Positions 51,521 to 60,905 of a stretch of 64,000 nucleotides of DNA are shown piece by piece. Made by a program: the position numbers and the translations under genes. Origin of the DNA: an uncultured Eubacteriales bacterium (GTDB lineage Bacteria; Bacillota; Clostridia; Christensenellales; CAG-138); contig UQYI01000002.1 of NCBI GenBank assembly GCA_900545265.1, positions 1 through 64,000 of the forward strand, written 5' to 3'. Under the pieces are notes generated by a model. That model was not told where the DNA came from. It made no database searches and saw only the letters and a program-made list of their open reading frames with translations. Within the stretch, counting starts at the first letter, position 1, and every line of letters begins with the position of its first letter.

Positions 51521-52479
51521 CCTCTGTACAGGCTCATATAAGCGCTGCTGCCCGCCGGGAAAAACGCCCCGGGGCGGTTAAACATGGTCACGCGATACAA
51601 GCTTTCCCCATGCCGCACGGTGTAGCTGTAGCAGGGTCCGTCAAAGCGCACCTGCACCACCGTCACGGGGAGCCCTCCTTCCTCCCGGGAAAGCACCAGC
51701 TGCTCCGGCCTGCACATAAGGCGCTCTCCGGCTCCCAGGGCTGCCGCCGCCTCCGGGGAAAGCGCATTACATACCCCCACAAAGTTGGCAACGAATTGGT
51801 TGGCCGGGCGGTCATATACTTCTGCCGGGGTGCCGATCTGCCGGATATGCCCCTTATCCATCACGGCGATCCGATGAGAAATGCTCAGGGCTTCCTGCTG
51901 GTCATGGGTGATAAACAGGGTGGTGACCCCCGTCTTTTCCTGTATGTCCCGCAGTTCCTGACGCATACGCACCCGCAAAGCCGCATCCAGATTGGAAAGG
52001 GGTTCGTCCAGCAGCAGCATATCCGGGGCCACAATAAGCGCCCGGGCTATGGCCACCCGCTGCTGCTGCCCGCCGGAAAGCTGCTCTATACGCCGGTCCC
52101 TATAGGCGCCCATATCCGTAAGCTCCAGAAAATAAGCGCACTGCTTTTTAATCTCTGCCGCAGGCCGGTGCCGGATCCGCAGTCCATAGGCAATATTCTC
52201 TTCCACCGTCATATTGGGGAACAGAGCGTAGTTTTGAAACACCACGCCCATGCTGCGCTTTTCCGGCGGGAGGGGGGTAATATCCCGGCCGTCTATGGCA
52301 ATAGTCCCCTTATCCGGCTTCAAAAATCCGGCCATAAGGCGCAGCAGCGTGGTCTTGCCGCAGCCGGAAGAGCCAAGCAGGGTAAAAAACTCCCCTTTGC
52401 GTATGGTCAGGCAGATATCCTGCAATACGGGTGCGGAGTCATAGGCATATTCTATACCGTTGAGTGTAATGCTTTCCAT
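51517..52479 (-). CDS. ABC importer ATP-binding protein
   Basis: 320 residues. Walker A GSSGCGKTT near 37, Q-loop VFQNYALFPNMTV near 80, signature LSGGQQQRVAIARAL near 133, Walker B MLLLDEPLSNLD near 155, switch His in FITHDQQEAL near 190, and a C-terminal TOBE-like domain (about 240-315). Of the PotA/FbpC/PhnT class. It follows the solute-binding protein gene by 79 bp and overlaps the permease gene. Confidence 0.94.
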   Translation of the reverse strand: MESITLNGIEYAYDSAPVLQDICLTIRKGEFFTLLGSSGCGKTTLLRLMAGFLKPDKGTIAIDGRDITPLPPEKRSMGVVFQNYALFPNMTVEENIAYGLRIRHRPAAEIKKQCAYFLELTDMGAYRDRRIEQLSGGQQQRVAIARALIVAPDMLLLDEPLSNLDAALRVRMRQELRDIQEKTGVTTLFITHDQQEALSISHRIAVMDKGHIRQIGTPAEVYDRPANQFVANFVGVCNALSPEAAAALGAGERLMCRPEQLVLSREEGGLPVTVVQVRFDGPCYSYTVRHGESLYRVTMFNRPGAFFPAGSSAYMSLYRG

Positions 52480-52558
52480 GGCGTGCTCCTGCGTATGAAA
52501 TAAGGGGAACCGATGCGGTTCCCCTGTATTTTACCTTAAAAAAGGCGTTCTGCCAACA

Positions 52559-53707
52559 TTAGTCCTTGGCTACGTTCTTGTTGGTGTCGATGACGTTGGT
52601 TTCCCACTTCTCCAGCCAGCTGAGCTGATTGGCGCTGATGTTGGCCCAATCCACGGGCAGGGCCTTATACTCGGTCTGCATCCACTCGGGGCAGTTGGGC
52701 AAGGCGGAGCTGAGGGTAGGCGTGCGGCTGAAGTCGTTGGCCAGCATGGCCTGGACTTCTGCGCTGCCGGCGAACTCTACGAAAGCGGCGGCGGCATTGG
52801 GATGGGGTGCGTTCTTGATGGCGGCGATGCAGTCGGTAAGCACTACGGAACCGCTGGCGGCATCGATGATCTCAAAGGGCATACCGTTGGTGTCCCGGTT
52901 GGTGACGATATCGCTGAGCACGGCCCAGGAAATGGGGGCTTCGCCCTTGCCGATGGCGGCATACATCATGCTGCCGCTGTTGTAGTAGTTCTTGATGTTG
53001 GCATCCAGATCGGAAAGATACTGCCAGGCAGCGTCTTCCCCATTCTGGGTGGTGTAATAGTCGATCAGGTTGCAGATGGTGGAACGCATGGAGGAGGACA
53101 GGGAATCACGAACCACGATCTTGTCCTTATACTCGGGCTTCACCAGGTCGGACCAGTCTTTGGGCGCTTCCTCGGCAGTCATAACGTCCTTGTTGTAGAA
53201 AAGGAGCACGGGGGTCTTGATGGTGCCGTACCAAAGGCCGTTGGCATCCTTGAACATGGGATCCAGCTCGTTCTCCCAGGAGGGATGGGTAGTCTCGAAC
53301 AGGCCCTCTCCGCTGAGCACGGTATGGGTGGCGCTGTCGCCGCCATACATGATGTCAGCCTGGGGGTTGTCCTTCTCGCTGCGCACACGGTCAGCCAGCT
53401 CGCCCTTGAGGTTGATGTACTCCACCTTTACACCGGTCTTCTCGGTAAAGGCGTTGGCAACGGCCTCCAGAAGCTTTTCGGAGTGAGTAGAATAGATCAC
53501 CAGGGTGTCTTCCAGCTGAGCGGCGGGTTCATCCGTAGCTTCCGGTTCATCGGTAGCGGCGGGTGCGTCCGTTGCGGCAGGCGCATCGGTAACGGCGGCC
53601 TCCTGCGTGGGGGCGGCGGTGGGATCTTTGGTAGCGGCGGTCGCCGTGCAGGCTGCCAGAGAAAGCACCATGACCAGCGCCAGAAGCATTGCAAAGAATT
53701 TCTTCAT
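52559..53707 (-). CDS. Solute-binding lipoprotein of the ABC importer
   Basis: 382 residues. A lipoprotein signal (MVLSLAAC lipobox) is followed by an Ala/Thr/Asp/Pro-rich linker (TDAPAATD repeats, about 30-65). Then comes a class-II periplasmic-binding fold beginning LVIYSTHSEKLLEAVANAF, with ADIMYGGDSATH and FYNKDVMT as in the Fe(III)/AfuA/2-aminoethylphosphonate (PhnS) group. The pairing with a PHP phosphoesterase suggests a phosphate ester or phosphonate substrate rather than iron; that is inference. Confidence 0.88.
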   Translation of the reverse strand: MKKFFAMLLALVMVLSLAACTATAATKDPTAAPTQEAAVTDAPAATDAPAATDEPEATDEPAAQLEDTLVIYSTHSEKLLEAVANAFTEKTGVKVEYINLKGELADRVRSEKDNPQADIMYGGDSATHTVLSGEGLFETTHPSWENELDPMFKDANGLWYGTIKTPVLLFYNKDVMTAEEAPKDWSDLVKPEYKDKIVVRDSLSSSMRSTICNLIDYYTTQNGEDAAWQYLSDLDANIKNYYNSGSMMYAAIGKGEAPISWAVLSDIVTNRDTNGMPFEIIDAASGSVVLTDCIAAIKNAPHPNAAAAFVEFAGSAEVQAMLANDFSRTPTLSSALPNCPEWMQTEYKALPVDWANISANQLSWLEKWETNVIDTNKNVAKD

Positions 53708-53737
53708 GAGTCAAACTTCTCCTTCTAAAATATATGC

Positions 53738-54355
53738 TTATACCTCAAGAGGTTTGAAGCCGGAAAGATATACGGCCCGGCATTCCCGGGTCTTTATGGC
53801 CTCCACCAGTTCCGGAACGGTGGTGAAATAGCCCGGGATCTCCGTAGCATAAAGACCCAGCTGTACGGTGCCATGGGCATCGCTGGCCCCAAAGGGTTTG
53901 AGTCCCGTTTTTTTGCAGGTCTCCTGAGCCATGCGGTTTTCCAAGGGTGTGGTGCTGCCGTTGAGCACCTCTACGCCGGTCATTCCCTTCAGAGTAAAGA
54001 GCAGATCCCCCAGACCGCGGCTGTTGGCCCGATAGGGGTGAGCCGAAATGCACACGCCCCCACGCTCCGCCACATAGTCCAGAAACTCCTGCGCCATCAG
54101 GTGGGGAGCAGGAAGCTCATCGATGCCGAAAGCTACGATATCCCCCTCGCAGGCCAGATATTCCACCCCCACAAAGATGGGGAAGTGCTCCTGCTCTGCG
54201 ACTTTGGCGGCATATTGAGTCAGGCCGATCTTATCGTGATCCGTAATGCAGATCCCGTCCAGACCCTTGCGCTTGGCTTCCGCCACCATCTCCAGCAGAT
54301 TCATCTTGCTGTCGCCGGAAAAGGTGCGTTCATGGAGATGTGTATCTATGATCAA
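53738..54355 (-). CDS. PHP-family metal-dependent phosphoesterase
   Basis: About 205 residues. All PHP motifs are present: IDTHLHE at the N-terminus, GICITDHD near 35, VGVEYLACEGD near 65, ISAHPYR near 105, and GASDAHG near 165. Such proteins hydrolyse phosphate esters using two or three metals. The start is probably TTG 54355 (GAGGA 8 nt upstream gives MIIDTHLH); GTG 54370 has no site. First gene of the operon leading to the SBP, ATPase and permease, so the enzyme probably acts on the imported compound. A TATTAT near 54411 may be its -10. Confidence 0.87.
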   Translation of the reverse strand: MIIDTHLHERTFSGDSKMNLLEMVAEAKRKGLDGICITDHDKIGLTQYAAKVAEQEHFPIFVGVEYLACEGDIVAFGIDELPAPHLMAQEFLDYVAERGGVCISAHPYRANSRGLGDLLFTLKGMTGVEVLNGSTTPLENRMAQETCKKTGLKPFGASDAHGTVQLGLYATEIPGYFTTVPELVEAIKTRECRAVYLSGFKPLEV

Positions 54356-54586
54356 TGTTCCGTTCCTCACTTTTGCATATTATGTCTTTTAAGTAAACAC
54401 AACATATAATAGCAGAACCGGCGCAAAGCCGTACAATGCCAAAAAGCGATTTATATCACAGTATTATCGTAAAAAACGATTTTATTATGGGAACAGACTT
54501 ATTCCTTCTCAGCGCATCCTCCCGGGAAACGGGGCAGAGGACACCGCATCATGGAGTCGGTTCGTATACGAAACACAGGGGCGCAC

Positions 54587-54652
54587 GTTCCGGCGGCTTT
54601 GCTGCCGGAACTCTGCGGGGGCATGCCCCCGCAGGCGTGCCGCCAGGCACGC
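54587..54652. repeat. Block of three tandem GC-rich hairpins
   Basis: GTTCCGGC (54587-54594) with GCCGGAAC (54604-54611); a perfect 22-bp palindrome at 54613-54634; and GCGTGCC (54635-54641) with GGCACGC (54646-54652). A 12-bp palindrome TTCGTATACGAA lies just before (54561-54572). The 54371-54774 gap has no convincing gene. The block looks like a dispersed REP-like repeat or a stable RNA structure. Confidence 0.65.
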
Positions 54653-54726
54653 AGTGCGCCCCCGCCCTCCGCTTCCCGACAGTTTTCGTTTCTCCCCGCC
54701 GTGCTCCCGCCGCACGCGCGGCATAC

Positions 54727-54749
54727 AAAAAGGGGCCTCAAACGCCCCC
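54727..54749 (-). terminator. Terminator of the UvrD-type helicase gene
   Basis: GGGGC and GCCCC arms (54732-54748), followed on the minus strand by TTTTTGT. Confidence 0.75.
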
Positions 54750-54774
54750 GAAATGCTGAATATGGCAGATCGTA

Positions 54775-56919
54775 TCAGAGCCGCTGCAGAGGGCCGTCAA
54801 AGCGGATCCTCCGCTCCCGCCCGCCTTCTTCAAAGCGCACCCGGCAGCACTGGTTCTCGTGATCCACCTCCAGTATAACTCCTTCTCCCAATACCGGGTG
54901 CTTCACCCGCACTCCGGGTGCATACAGGATCTGTGGGCCCCGGAGTTTTGCTTCCCGGGCCCGGATATGGGCGCGGGCCTCCCGAAGCAGGCTTTCACCG
55001 GGCGTGGTCAGCATTTCCACATGCCGGGGCATATCCATTTCAAACAGAAACCGGGAAGGATAGCGGCACTGCCCTTCATGGGTGACGCCGGCAGCCTCCG
55101 TTAAAGTCAGAGTCTTTCCGGCCCGGGTACAGGCCACATAGCACAGCCGCCGCTCTTCTTCCATGGCCTCCACGGTATCGGTCCTGCGGCTGGGAAAGAT
55201 GCCTTCATTCAGCCCGGCAATATACACATGGTCAAATTCCAACCCCTTTCCGTTATGCACGGTCATGAGCTTTACCGTTTCCCGGCGCTGTTCCCGGTCC
55301 CGGTCGGTATACAGGGCCGCCTGTGCCAGATACTCCGAAAGGGAGCATTCCTCCCCGGCAGAAGCCTCATACTCCTCTACCGCCTGCAGCAGCTCCGCCA
55401 GATTGTCCAGCCGTTCTCCGTCCCCAGCGGCCTTGAGCATGGCCAGATAGCCGCTTTCTGTCAGCAGCCGGTGCAGCAGCTCGCTGAGCTTCATGCCCCG
55501 GTGGTCCTCATACTTCTTTATAAGGGATACCAGTTCCCCGGCTTTGGAGGATTGGATCAGCGGATGCTCCAGATTCTGCAAAAGCGCTTCGTATAAGGAA
55601 CAGCCCTTTTCTGCGGCGCAGGCTTTCAGCAGCTCCATGCGCTTGAACCCCACCCCCCGCCTGGGCTGATTGACGACCCGGGCAAAGGCTAGGTCATCCC
55701 TGTTTTCCAGCATGCGCAGGTAACACAAAGCGTCCTTGATCTCCCGGCGGCCGTAAAACTCCATGCCGCCCCATATCACATAGGGGATCCCGGCTTTGAA
55801 CAGAGCATCTTCCAGACTTCTGGATACGTAATGGGCACGGTACAGCACCGCAATGGAAGCGCAGGGCACACCCTCCCGGAGCCGGGCGGCAATATCTCCG
55901 GCAATAAAGGCCGCCTCCTTCTGGGCATCCTTCCCGTGAAAATACCTGGGTTTGGGGCCTTCGGGGCGGTTCGTATACAGGTTCCTCTCCAGCCGCATGG
56001 CGTTTTTGGCGATAAGCGCATTGGATAGAGCCAGTATCTGCGGCGTGCTGCGATAGTTTTCATTCAGGTATATGGTCTTTGCCTCCGGATACCGTTTGGG
56101 AAAGTCCAGAATGTACTGCACATCCGCCCCCCGCCAGGTATAAATGGTCTGATCCGGATCCCCCACTACAAACAGATTCCCCCATTTTTGCGAAAGGATA
56201 TGGGCCAGTTCATACTGCTTTCCGTCTATATCCTGAAATTCGTCCACCAGCACATACTCAAAACGATCCTGCCATTTTCTGCGCAGGGATTCGTTCCTTT
56301 GCAGCAGGGAAACCGCCATATCCACCAGATCTTCAAAATCCAGAGCAAATATCTTTTTCTGTTCATACAGATACCTATAGAACATCTGCCGCTTTCGGTC
56401 CGGTTCTTCTGCCATGCGCTTCAGCAGGGTCCTGCTTCCCTCCTCCTCCAGCAGGCTCACATACAGCAGATCCCACTTCATGTCATCCGTAAGATCTGCC
56501 GCCCGCTTCAGGGTCATCTCCCGTATCGTCATGTCCATATCCGCAAAAACAGATTTGAGCAGGCTCTCCTTATCCTCGCTGTCCAGCACCATAAAGTTGG
56601 AGGGCCAGCCGATGGTATGGATATCCTCCTTCAGGATCTGCAAACCCAGGGAGTGAAAGGTGCAGATATATCCTGTATCCTCTTCCCCGATCATGGAGCG
56701 TACCCGCTGCTTCATTTCGTTAGCGGCTTTATTGGTAAAGGTCACACAGAGGATGTGCTCCGTAGGGATGCCCATGGCCTCCGCCAGATAGGCGTAGCGC
56801 CTGGTCAAAGCACGGGTCTTGCCCGTACCTGCTCCCGCCGCCACCCGAATATACCCTTCGGTAGTGGTCACAGCCTGCTGCTGCGCCTGATTGAGCCCCT
56901 GCAAAATATCCATATCCAA
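54775..56919 (-). CDS. UvrD/PcrA/Rep-family DNA helicase
   Basis: 714 residues, SF1A helicase. Q-motif LNQAQQQAV at the N-terminus; Walker A AGAGTGKTRAL near 33; motif II LVDEFQDID near 228; motif III GDPDQTIYTWRGA near 255; motif IV LNENYRST near 290; motif V/VI in TVHNGKGLEFDHVYIAGL and RRLCYVACTRAGKTLTLT. It unwinds DNA in repair and replication restart. The C-terminal tail (KHPVLGEGVILEVDHENQ) is the Tudor-like domain found in PcrA. It is a single gene between two terminators. PcrA is likely, but other UvrD homologues occur in Clostridia. Confidence 0.93.
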   Translation of the reverse strand: MDMDILQGLNQAQQQAVTTTEGYIRVAAGAGTGKTRALTRRYAYLAEAMGIPTEHILCVTFTNKAANEMKQRVRSMIGEEDTGYICTFHSLGLQILKEDIHTIGWPSNFMVLDSEDKESLLKSVFADMDMTIREMTLKRAADLTDDMKWDLLYVSLLEEEGSRTLLKRMAEEPDRKRQMFYRYLYEQKKIFALDFEDLVDMAVSLLQRNESLRRKWQDRFEYVLVDEFQDIDGKQYELAHILSQKWGNLFVVGDPDQTIYTWRGADVQYILDFPKRYPEAKTIYLNENYRSTPQILALSNALIAKNAMRLERNLYTNRPEGPKPRYFHGKDAQKEAAFIAGDIAARLREGVPCASIAVLYRAHYVSRSLEDALFKAGIPYVIWGGMEFYGRREIKDALCYLRMLENRDDLAFARVVNQPRRGVGFKRMELLKACAAEKGCSLYEALLQNLEHPLIQSSKAGELVSLIKKYEDHRGMKLSELLHRLLTESGYLAMLKAAGDGERLDNLAELLQAVEEYEASAGEECSLSEYLAQAALYTDRDREQRRETVKLMTVHNGKGLEFDHVYIAGLNEGIFPSRRTDTVEAMEEERRLCYVACTRAGKTLTLTEAAGVTHEGQCRYPSRFLFEMDMPRHVEMLTTPGESLLREARAHIRAREAKLRGPQILYAPGVRVKHPVLGEGVILEVDHENQCCRVRFEEGGRERRIRFDGPLQRL

Positions 56920-56925
56920 ACCTCG

Positions 56926-56961
56926 AAAAAGTAAAAAGGTACCCTGTTTATAAAGGGTACC
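56926..56961 (-). terminator. Terminator of the dlt-type operon
   Basis: GGTACCC (56938-56944) pairs with GGGTACC (56955-56961), followed on the minus strand by TTTTTAC. Confidence 0.82.
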
Positions 56962-56998
56962 CCCAGTATACTATGGAACCGGATGAAAGAACAGCCCC

Positions 56999-58531
56999 TT
57001 AAAACCGGCCGTAAATAAAATCCGCCGCCCGGTAGCCGCTGCCATAGACCCCAAAGGTCAGCGTCAGCACCAGCAGCAGGGCAATCAGCGCCCATACTGC
57101 CCCCTGGCTTTTGGGCATAAGGTGCTTTCCCTGCTTTTTGCGGATATCCAGCCATACCACCGGGCACAGACCCAGCAGCACTGCCGCCCAGTCAAACCCC
57201 GTCATGGAAAGCGTGGGCCACAACGCCCCCAAAGCGGCAAAGTCCGGCCGGAAAAACAGGCTCAGAAAGGCCTCCGCCGCCGGGCCTGGAGCCGTAAAGC
57301 AGTCCCACAGGCGAATGCAGCACAGCAGCAAAAAAGTGCGCCCTATGCGAAAGATCTCCCAGCCCCGGTTTTTTTCCAGCGCCGGGAACCGACTGTGAAA
57401 ACGGGCAAAGGCAGGCTCCAGCTCCTGAGAAAGGATCAGCAGCAGGCCGTTGGTCAGCCCCCACAGGGGGAAGTTCCACCCGGCCCCGTGCCAAAGTCCC
57501 GTAGCCAGCCACGTCGCCAGAATGGCTCCATACATGGGCACACGGGTAAAAAAGCCCGCTTTAAAGCGGCGGCGCAGAGCGGTATTCAGCCGGAGCATGG
57601 GCTTGCACACACTCAGGGGATAAAAGATATAGTCCCGGAACCAGCTGCCCATGGAGATATGCCAACGGGTCCAATACTCCGCCAGACTGCCGGACAGATA
57701 GGGGGCGTCGAAGTTTTCCATGGGCAAAACGCCAAACATTCCCGCCGTCCCCAGGGCAATATCCATGCCGCCGGTAAAGTCGCACAAAAGCCGGATGGCA
57801 TAAAGCCCCATTCCCAAAGCCGTCGCGGAACCGGCAGCGGGCGTCACGGCAAAGCAGGCGGTTACGGCGGCGGAAAGCCTGTCGGCAATGACCATCTTTT
57901 TAAAGTAGCCCCACAGCGCCCGCAGTAATCCCCTGCCTACGGCTCCGCCCCGCAGATCTCCTCCGGCAAAAAGCGTTTTTTCCAGCCCGTCAAAGCGGCT
58001 GATAGGCCCCTGTACCAGCTGGGGGAAAAAGCCTACAAACAGCGCAAAGCGGAAAAACCGCTTCTCTGGCGGATACTTTCCTCTATATACGTCTATAAGA
58101 TACCCCAGAGCCTGAAACATATAGAAGGACAATCCCAGCGGCAGCAGTTCCCCCGGGGAAAGAGCTTCGAACAGACCCAGATATTTGCAGCCCCCCAGCA
58201 GCCCCAGATTCAGAAGCAGCGCCAGCAGGAATACCCCCCGCTTTTTTCTGCCGAAGGCGGTTTTAAGGGCTTTCTTTTCCCCTTTGGTATAATCCGGATG
58301 GGCGGCCAGCAGCCCTTTTCGCTTTTCTTCCAGCGCCCTGATCCCCCGGGCTCCCAGGTATACGCTGCCCGTCACAAAGGCCAGAAAGGGCACATACCGC
58401 AGCCCGCACAGGGCATAAAAGCCCCAGCTGCCCACCAGCAGCGCCCACCAGCGGCGTTCCCGGGGCAGCAGATAATAAACGAGCAGCAATCCCCCCACCA
58501 GAAGGGGGAAGCCGTAGGAAACGAACCCCAC
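56999..58531 (-). CDS. MBOAT O-acyltransferase, DltB-like
   Basis: 510 residues with about eleven membrane spans. The MBOAT signature is clear: FPQLVQGPISRF near 170, YWTRWHISMGSWFRDYIFYPL near 290, and the catalytic His in TGLWHGAGWNF near 345. DltB moves an activated acyl group from the carrier protein across the membrane for D-alanylation of teichoic acids. GTG 58531 follows directly after the stop of the carrier-protein gene. Given the linked DltA-like enzyme, a D-alanyl or related amino-acyl transfer is likely, though the outer acceptor is unknown. Confidence 0.88.
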   Translation of the reverse strand: MGFVSYGFPLLVGGLLLVYYLLPRERRWWALLVGSWGFYALCGLRYVPFLAFVTGSVYLGARGIRALEEKRKGLLAAHPDYTKGEKKALKTAFGRKKRGVFLLALLLNLGLLGGCKYLGLFEALSPGELLPLGLSFYMFQALGYLIDVYRGKYPPEKRFFRFALFVGFFPQLVQGPISRFDGLEKTLFAGGDLRGGAVGRGLLRALWGYFKKMVIADRLSAAVTACFAVTPAAGSATALGMGLYAIRLLCDFTGGMDIALGTAGMFGVLPMENFDAPYLSGSLAEYWTRWHISMGSWFRDYIFYPLSVCKPMLRLNTALRRRFKAGFFTRVPMYGAILATWLATGLWHGAGWNFPLWGLTNGLLLILSQELEPAFARFHSRFPALEKNRGWEIFRIGRTFLLLCCIRLWDCFTAPGPAAEAFLSLFFRPDFAALGALWPTLSMTGFDWAAVLLGLCPVVWLDIRKKQGKHLMPKSQGAVWALIALLLVLTLTFGVYGSGYRAADFIYGRF

Positions 58532-58765
58532 TTATTCCTCCGCTCTGCGCTTTATCAGGGCATACAGGGCCCGGGCGGAGTTAAAGTTCTCCGGCACAAT
58601 GTCCACGGCCCCGATCTCCACGTCAAACTCGTCATCCAGCGCACCGATAAGGGCTACGATATCAAAGGAAGTAAGGATCTTCCGGTCGATGAGTCCCTCC
58701 TCCTTTTCAAAATCCACCCCGGGCCGAAGCCCCTGCAAAAGCGACAGCAGCTGGGCATATTCCAT
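58532..58765 (-). CDS. Acyl/D-alanyl carrier protein, DltC-like
   Basis: 77 residues. The helix-2 region reads ILTSFDIVALIGALDDEF, where the Ser is the phosphopantetheine site. The usual Asp before it (D-S-F) is Thr here. The late IVPENFNSARAL matches clostridial DltC-type carriers. The start ATG 58765 agrees with family length. It lies between the adenylating enzyme and the MBOAT protein, the natural order for acyl hand-over. Confidence 0.85.
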   Translation of the reverse strand: MEYAQLLSLLQGLRPGVDFEKEEGLIDRKILTSFDIVALIGALDDEFDVEIGAVDIVPENFNSARALYALIKRRAEE

Positions 58766-58796
58766 ATGACTTTCCTCCGATACAAAAAAGTGAGTT

Positions 58797-60284
58797 TCAG
58801 TTCCGTTCCCCATACAGTTCCCCCAAACGGCGGCGGTCGGCCTTGCCATTGGGTGTAAGGGGCATTTCCGCAAGGGGGATCAGGGTGTTTGGCAGCATAT
58901 ACCCGGGCAGGATCCCGGCCAGTGCTTCCATCAGGGCAGGCCCCTGCCTGTCTCCGGTATACGCAAGGCAGATGCGCCCCGTTCTTTCGGCATACAGGCA
59001 CACGCACTGGTCCACCCCCGGCAAAGCCCCGGCAGCAGCCTCTATCTCTCCCAACTCGATGCGGTGCCCCATATGCTTGATCTGCTGGTCCTTGCGCCCC
59101 AGAAAAACAAGATCTCCCCGTTCATCATACCGGGCCAGATCCCCCGTCCGATAGACCCGCTCCGGATAGCTGTGCTGCAGGGGATTTTGCACAAAGGCGG
59201 CGGCGGTGCGCTCCGGGTCATTATAATACCCCAGCGTTACGCAGGTGCCGGCAATGTATATCTCCCCTTCCCGGCTTTCCCGGCCGGTCTCATCCAGCAG
59301 AAACACCCGGGTATTGGCAAAGGGTCTGCCTATGGGGACGGGCCCCTGTTCTGCGCCTGTAACGGGATAAAAACAGCTCATGCCCGTGCATTCCGTAGGG
59401 CCGTACAGATTGAAGAACCTGGCCCCTGGGCAGGCCTCCCGCCAGCGGCCCAGCTGCCTGGGCGGAAAGACCTCGCTGCCAAAGCAGACCAGCTTCAGGT
59501 ACCGGGGCCGCACCGCCTTGAAGGTACCCAGAGAGGATACCAGGCTCAGGGCCGAAGCCACCCAGCAAAGGGTATTGACCCGGTGCTCGTTCAAAAACTC
59601 CACCAGTTTCACCGGCTGCACAAACAGTGCCCGGGGGATCAGCACCACCGTAGCCCCCAGCACCAGCGCACTTAGAAACTCCTTCAGAAAAGCGTCAAAA
59701 TACAGGGGAGACTGGCAGCCCAGCACGGCGTCTTCCCCCATGCCCACGGCGGGCAGAAAGTGCTCGGCATAGTCGATCACCGAGCGATGGCAGGCGCATA
59801 CCCCCTTTGGCACCCCGGTGGAACCGGAGGTGAAAACGATATAGGCCGGATCCGTATCCAGCCGCTCCACAGAAAAATCCCGTAAAGCCGGCCCCCGGGA
59901 GACCTCCTCCCACAGCAGGATCTCTCCGGAAGAAAACAACTCCCGTGCCAGAGCTTCGTTGGCCCTGTCGCACACCAGACAGACGGGCGCCGCCGTTTGC
60001 AGGATCTGCAGCAGCCGCTGCCGGGGCATCTCTCTGTCCAGAGGCACATAAAACCCGCCCCCTTCCCATACACCCAGAAAGGCGGCGGGCTGAGCGGGGG
60101 TTCTGTCCATAAGGATGCCTACGGGCTTTCCCGCACATCCCAGTTGAAACAGCTTCCGCCCCAAAGCCAGGGCACAGGCTTCACACCGGGCAAAGGTCAG
60201 CGCCTGTTCCCCATCGGTAAAGGCAGTTTTTTCCGGCACCCGGGCGGCGGCGGCATGAAAATATTCCAGCAGATGCGTGACCAC
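58797..60284 (-). CDS. Amino-acid adenylating enzyme, DltA-like
   Basis: 495 residues with the adenylation-domain core motifs: A3 YIVFTSGSTGVPKGV near 150, A4/A5 FFNLYGPTECT near 290, A7 VYRTGDLARYDERGD near 385, A8 QQIKHMGHRIELGEIE near 410, and A10 PNGKADRRRL with the catalytic Lys near 480. It loads an amino acid, D-Ala by analogy, onto the carrier protein encoded just downstream. It follows the lipoprotein gene by 3 bp. Confidence 0.88.
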   Translation of the reverse strand: MVTHLLEYFHAAAARVPEKTAFTDGEQALTFARCEACALALGRKLFQLGCAGKPVGILMDRTPAQPAAFLGVWEGGGFYVPLDREMPRQRLLQILQTAAPVCLVCDRANEALARELFSSGEILLWEEVSRGPALRDFSVERLDTDPAYIVFTSGSTGVPKGVCACHRSVIDYAEHFLPAVGMGEDAVLGCQSPLYFDAFLKEFLSALVLGATVVLIPRALFVQPVKLVEFLNEHRVNTLCWVASALSLVSSLGTFKAVRPRYLKLVCFGSEVFPPRQLGRWREACPGARFFNLYGPTECTGMSCFYPVTGAEQGPVPIGRPFANTRVFLLDETGRESREGEIYIAGTCVTLGYYNDPERTAAAFVQNPLQHSYPERVYRTGDLARYDERGDLVFLGRKDQQIKHMGHRIELGEIEAAAGALPGVDQCVCLYAERTGRICLAYTGDRQGPALMEALAGILPGYMLPNTLIPLAEMPLTPNGKADRRRLGELYGERN

Positions 60285-60287
60285 GAA

Positions 60288-60902
60288 TCAATCCTCCCCG
60301 GCCGTTTCTTCCGCCGGGCGAAACACCATGGCGGTAATGCGCCCTTCCGTCAGCTGGATCTGCACCCGGCTGCGGCTGCCTGCAAATTCATAGTAACTTT
60401 GCCCCGGTTCTCCGCCCAGCACCTGTCTAAGGAGCTGCTCCCCGTCTCCGATGCCCAATGCGCCCCCGGAGAACTCCGCCTTTATGGTATCGTCCACCAG
60501 CGTAATGGCCGTGATGCGTTTAGCGCCCTCCAGTTCGTTGACCGTCAGTTCAAAGCCCGGATAGTAATAGTAATAGTCCTTGCCCTGATAGGCGCAGCTG
60601 TCTGCCTCAAAGGTGCTCAGCAGTCCGGTGAGCCTTTCCATCACCTCATCCGCTTCCTCCAGGGGCACTATGGCAATGCTGCCGCTGCGGAAGATATACT
60701 CCTCCTCCTGCTCTTCTTCCGGTTCGGGAGCTTCCTTCTCTCCGGGCAGAACCTGTTCCGGCTTTTCCCCTTCTCCGCTTTGAGCCGTCTCACCGGCGGC
60801 AGCCTTGGGATCCACATATACCGTCCCCTGTCTGGCCCCGGAAGCGCAGGCACACAGCAGGCCCATCAGCAGAATCAGTCCCATAAAAAAGCTTTTTTTC
60901 AT
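60288..60902 (-). CDS. Lipoprotein of the dlt-type operon, unrecognised family
   Basis: 204 residues. Lipobox LLCAC, then an acidic Glu/Pro-rich linker (about 45-72). A folded C-terminal half of about 130 residues has the pattern KDYYYYYPGFELTVNE, then AITLVDDTI and a GIGDGEQLLRQVLG helix. I do not recognise the family, but this tyrosine-run pattern recurs in small clostridial lipoproteins. Its gene lies 3 bp from those on both sides, so it is fully within the operon. It may act as an outer-face partner of the SGNH protein. Confidence 0.72.
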   Translation of the reverse strand: MKKSFFMGLILLMGLLCACASGARQGTVYVDPKAAAGETAQSGEGEKPEQVLPGEKEAPEPEEEQEEEYIFRSGSIAIVPLEEADEVMERLTGLLSTFEADSCAYQGKDYYYYYPGFELTVNELEGAKRITAITLVDDTIKAEFSGGALGIGDGEQLLRQVLGGEPGQSYYEFAGSRSRVQIQLTEGRITAMVFRPAEETAGED

Positions 60903-60905
60903 GCT

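Noticed and set aside
54499..54862. Several overlapping small frames in the GC-rich palindrome block
   Set aside because: Cys/Arg/Ala-rich text in all frames is typical of structured repeats; no start signals.
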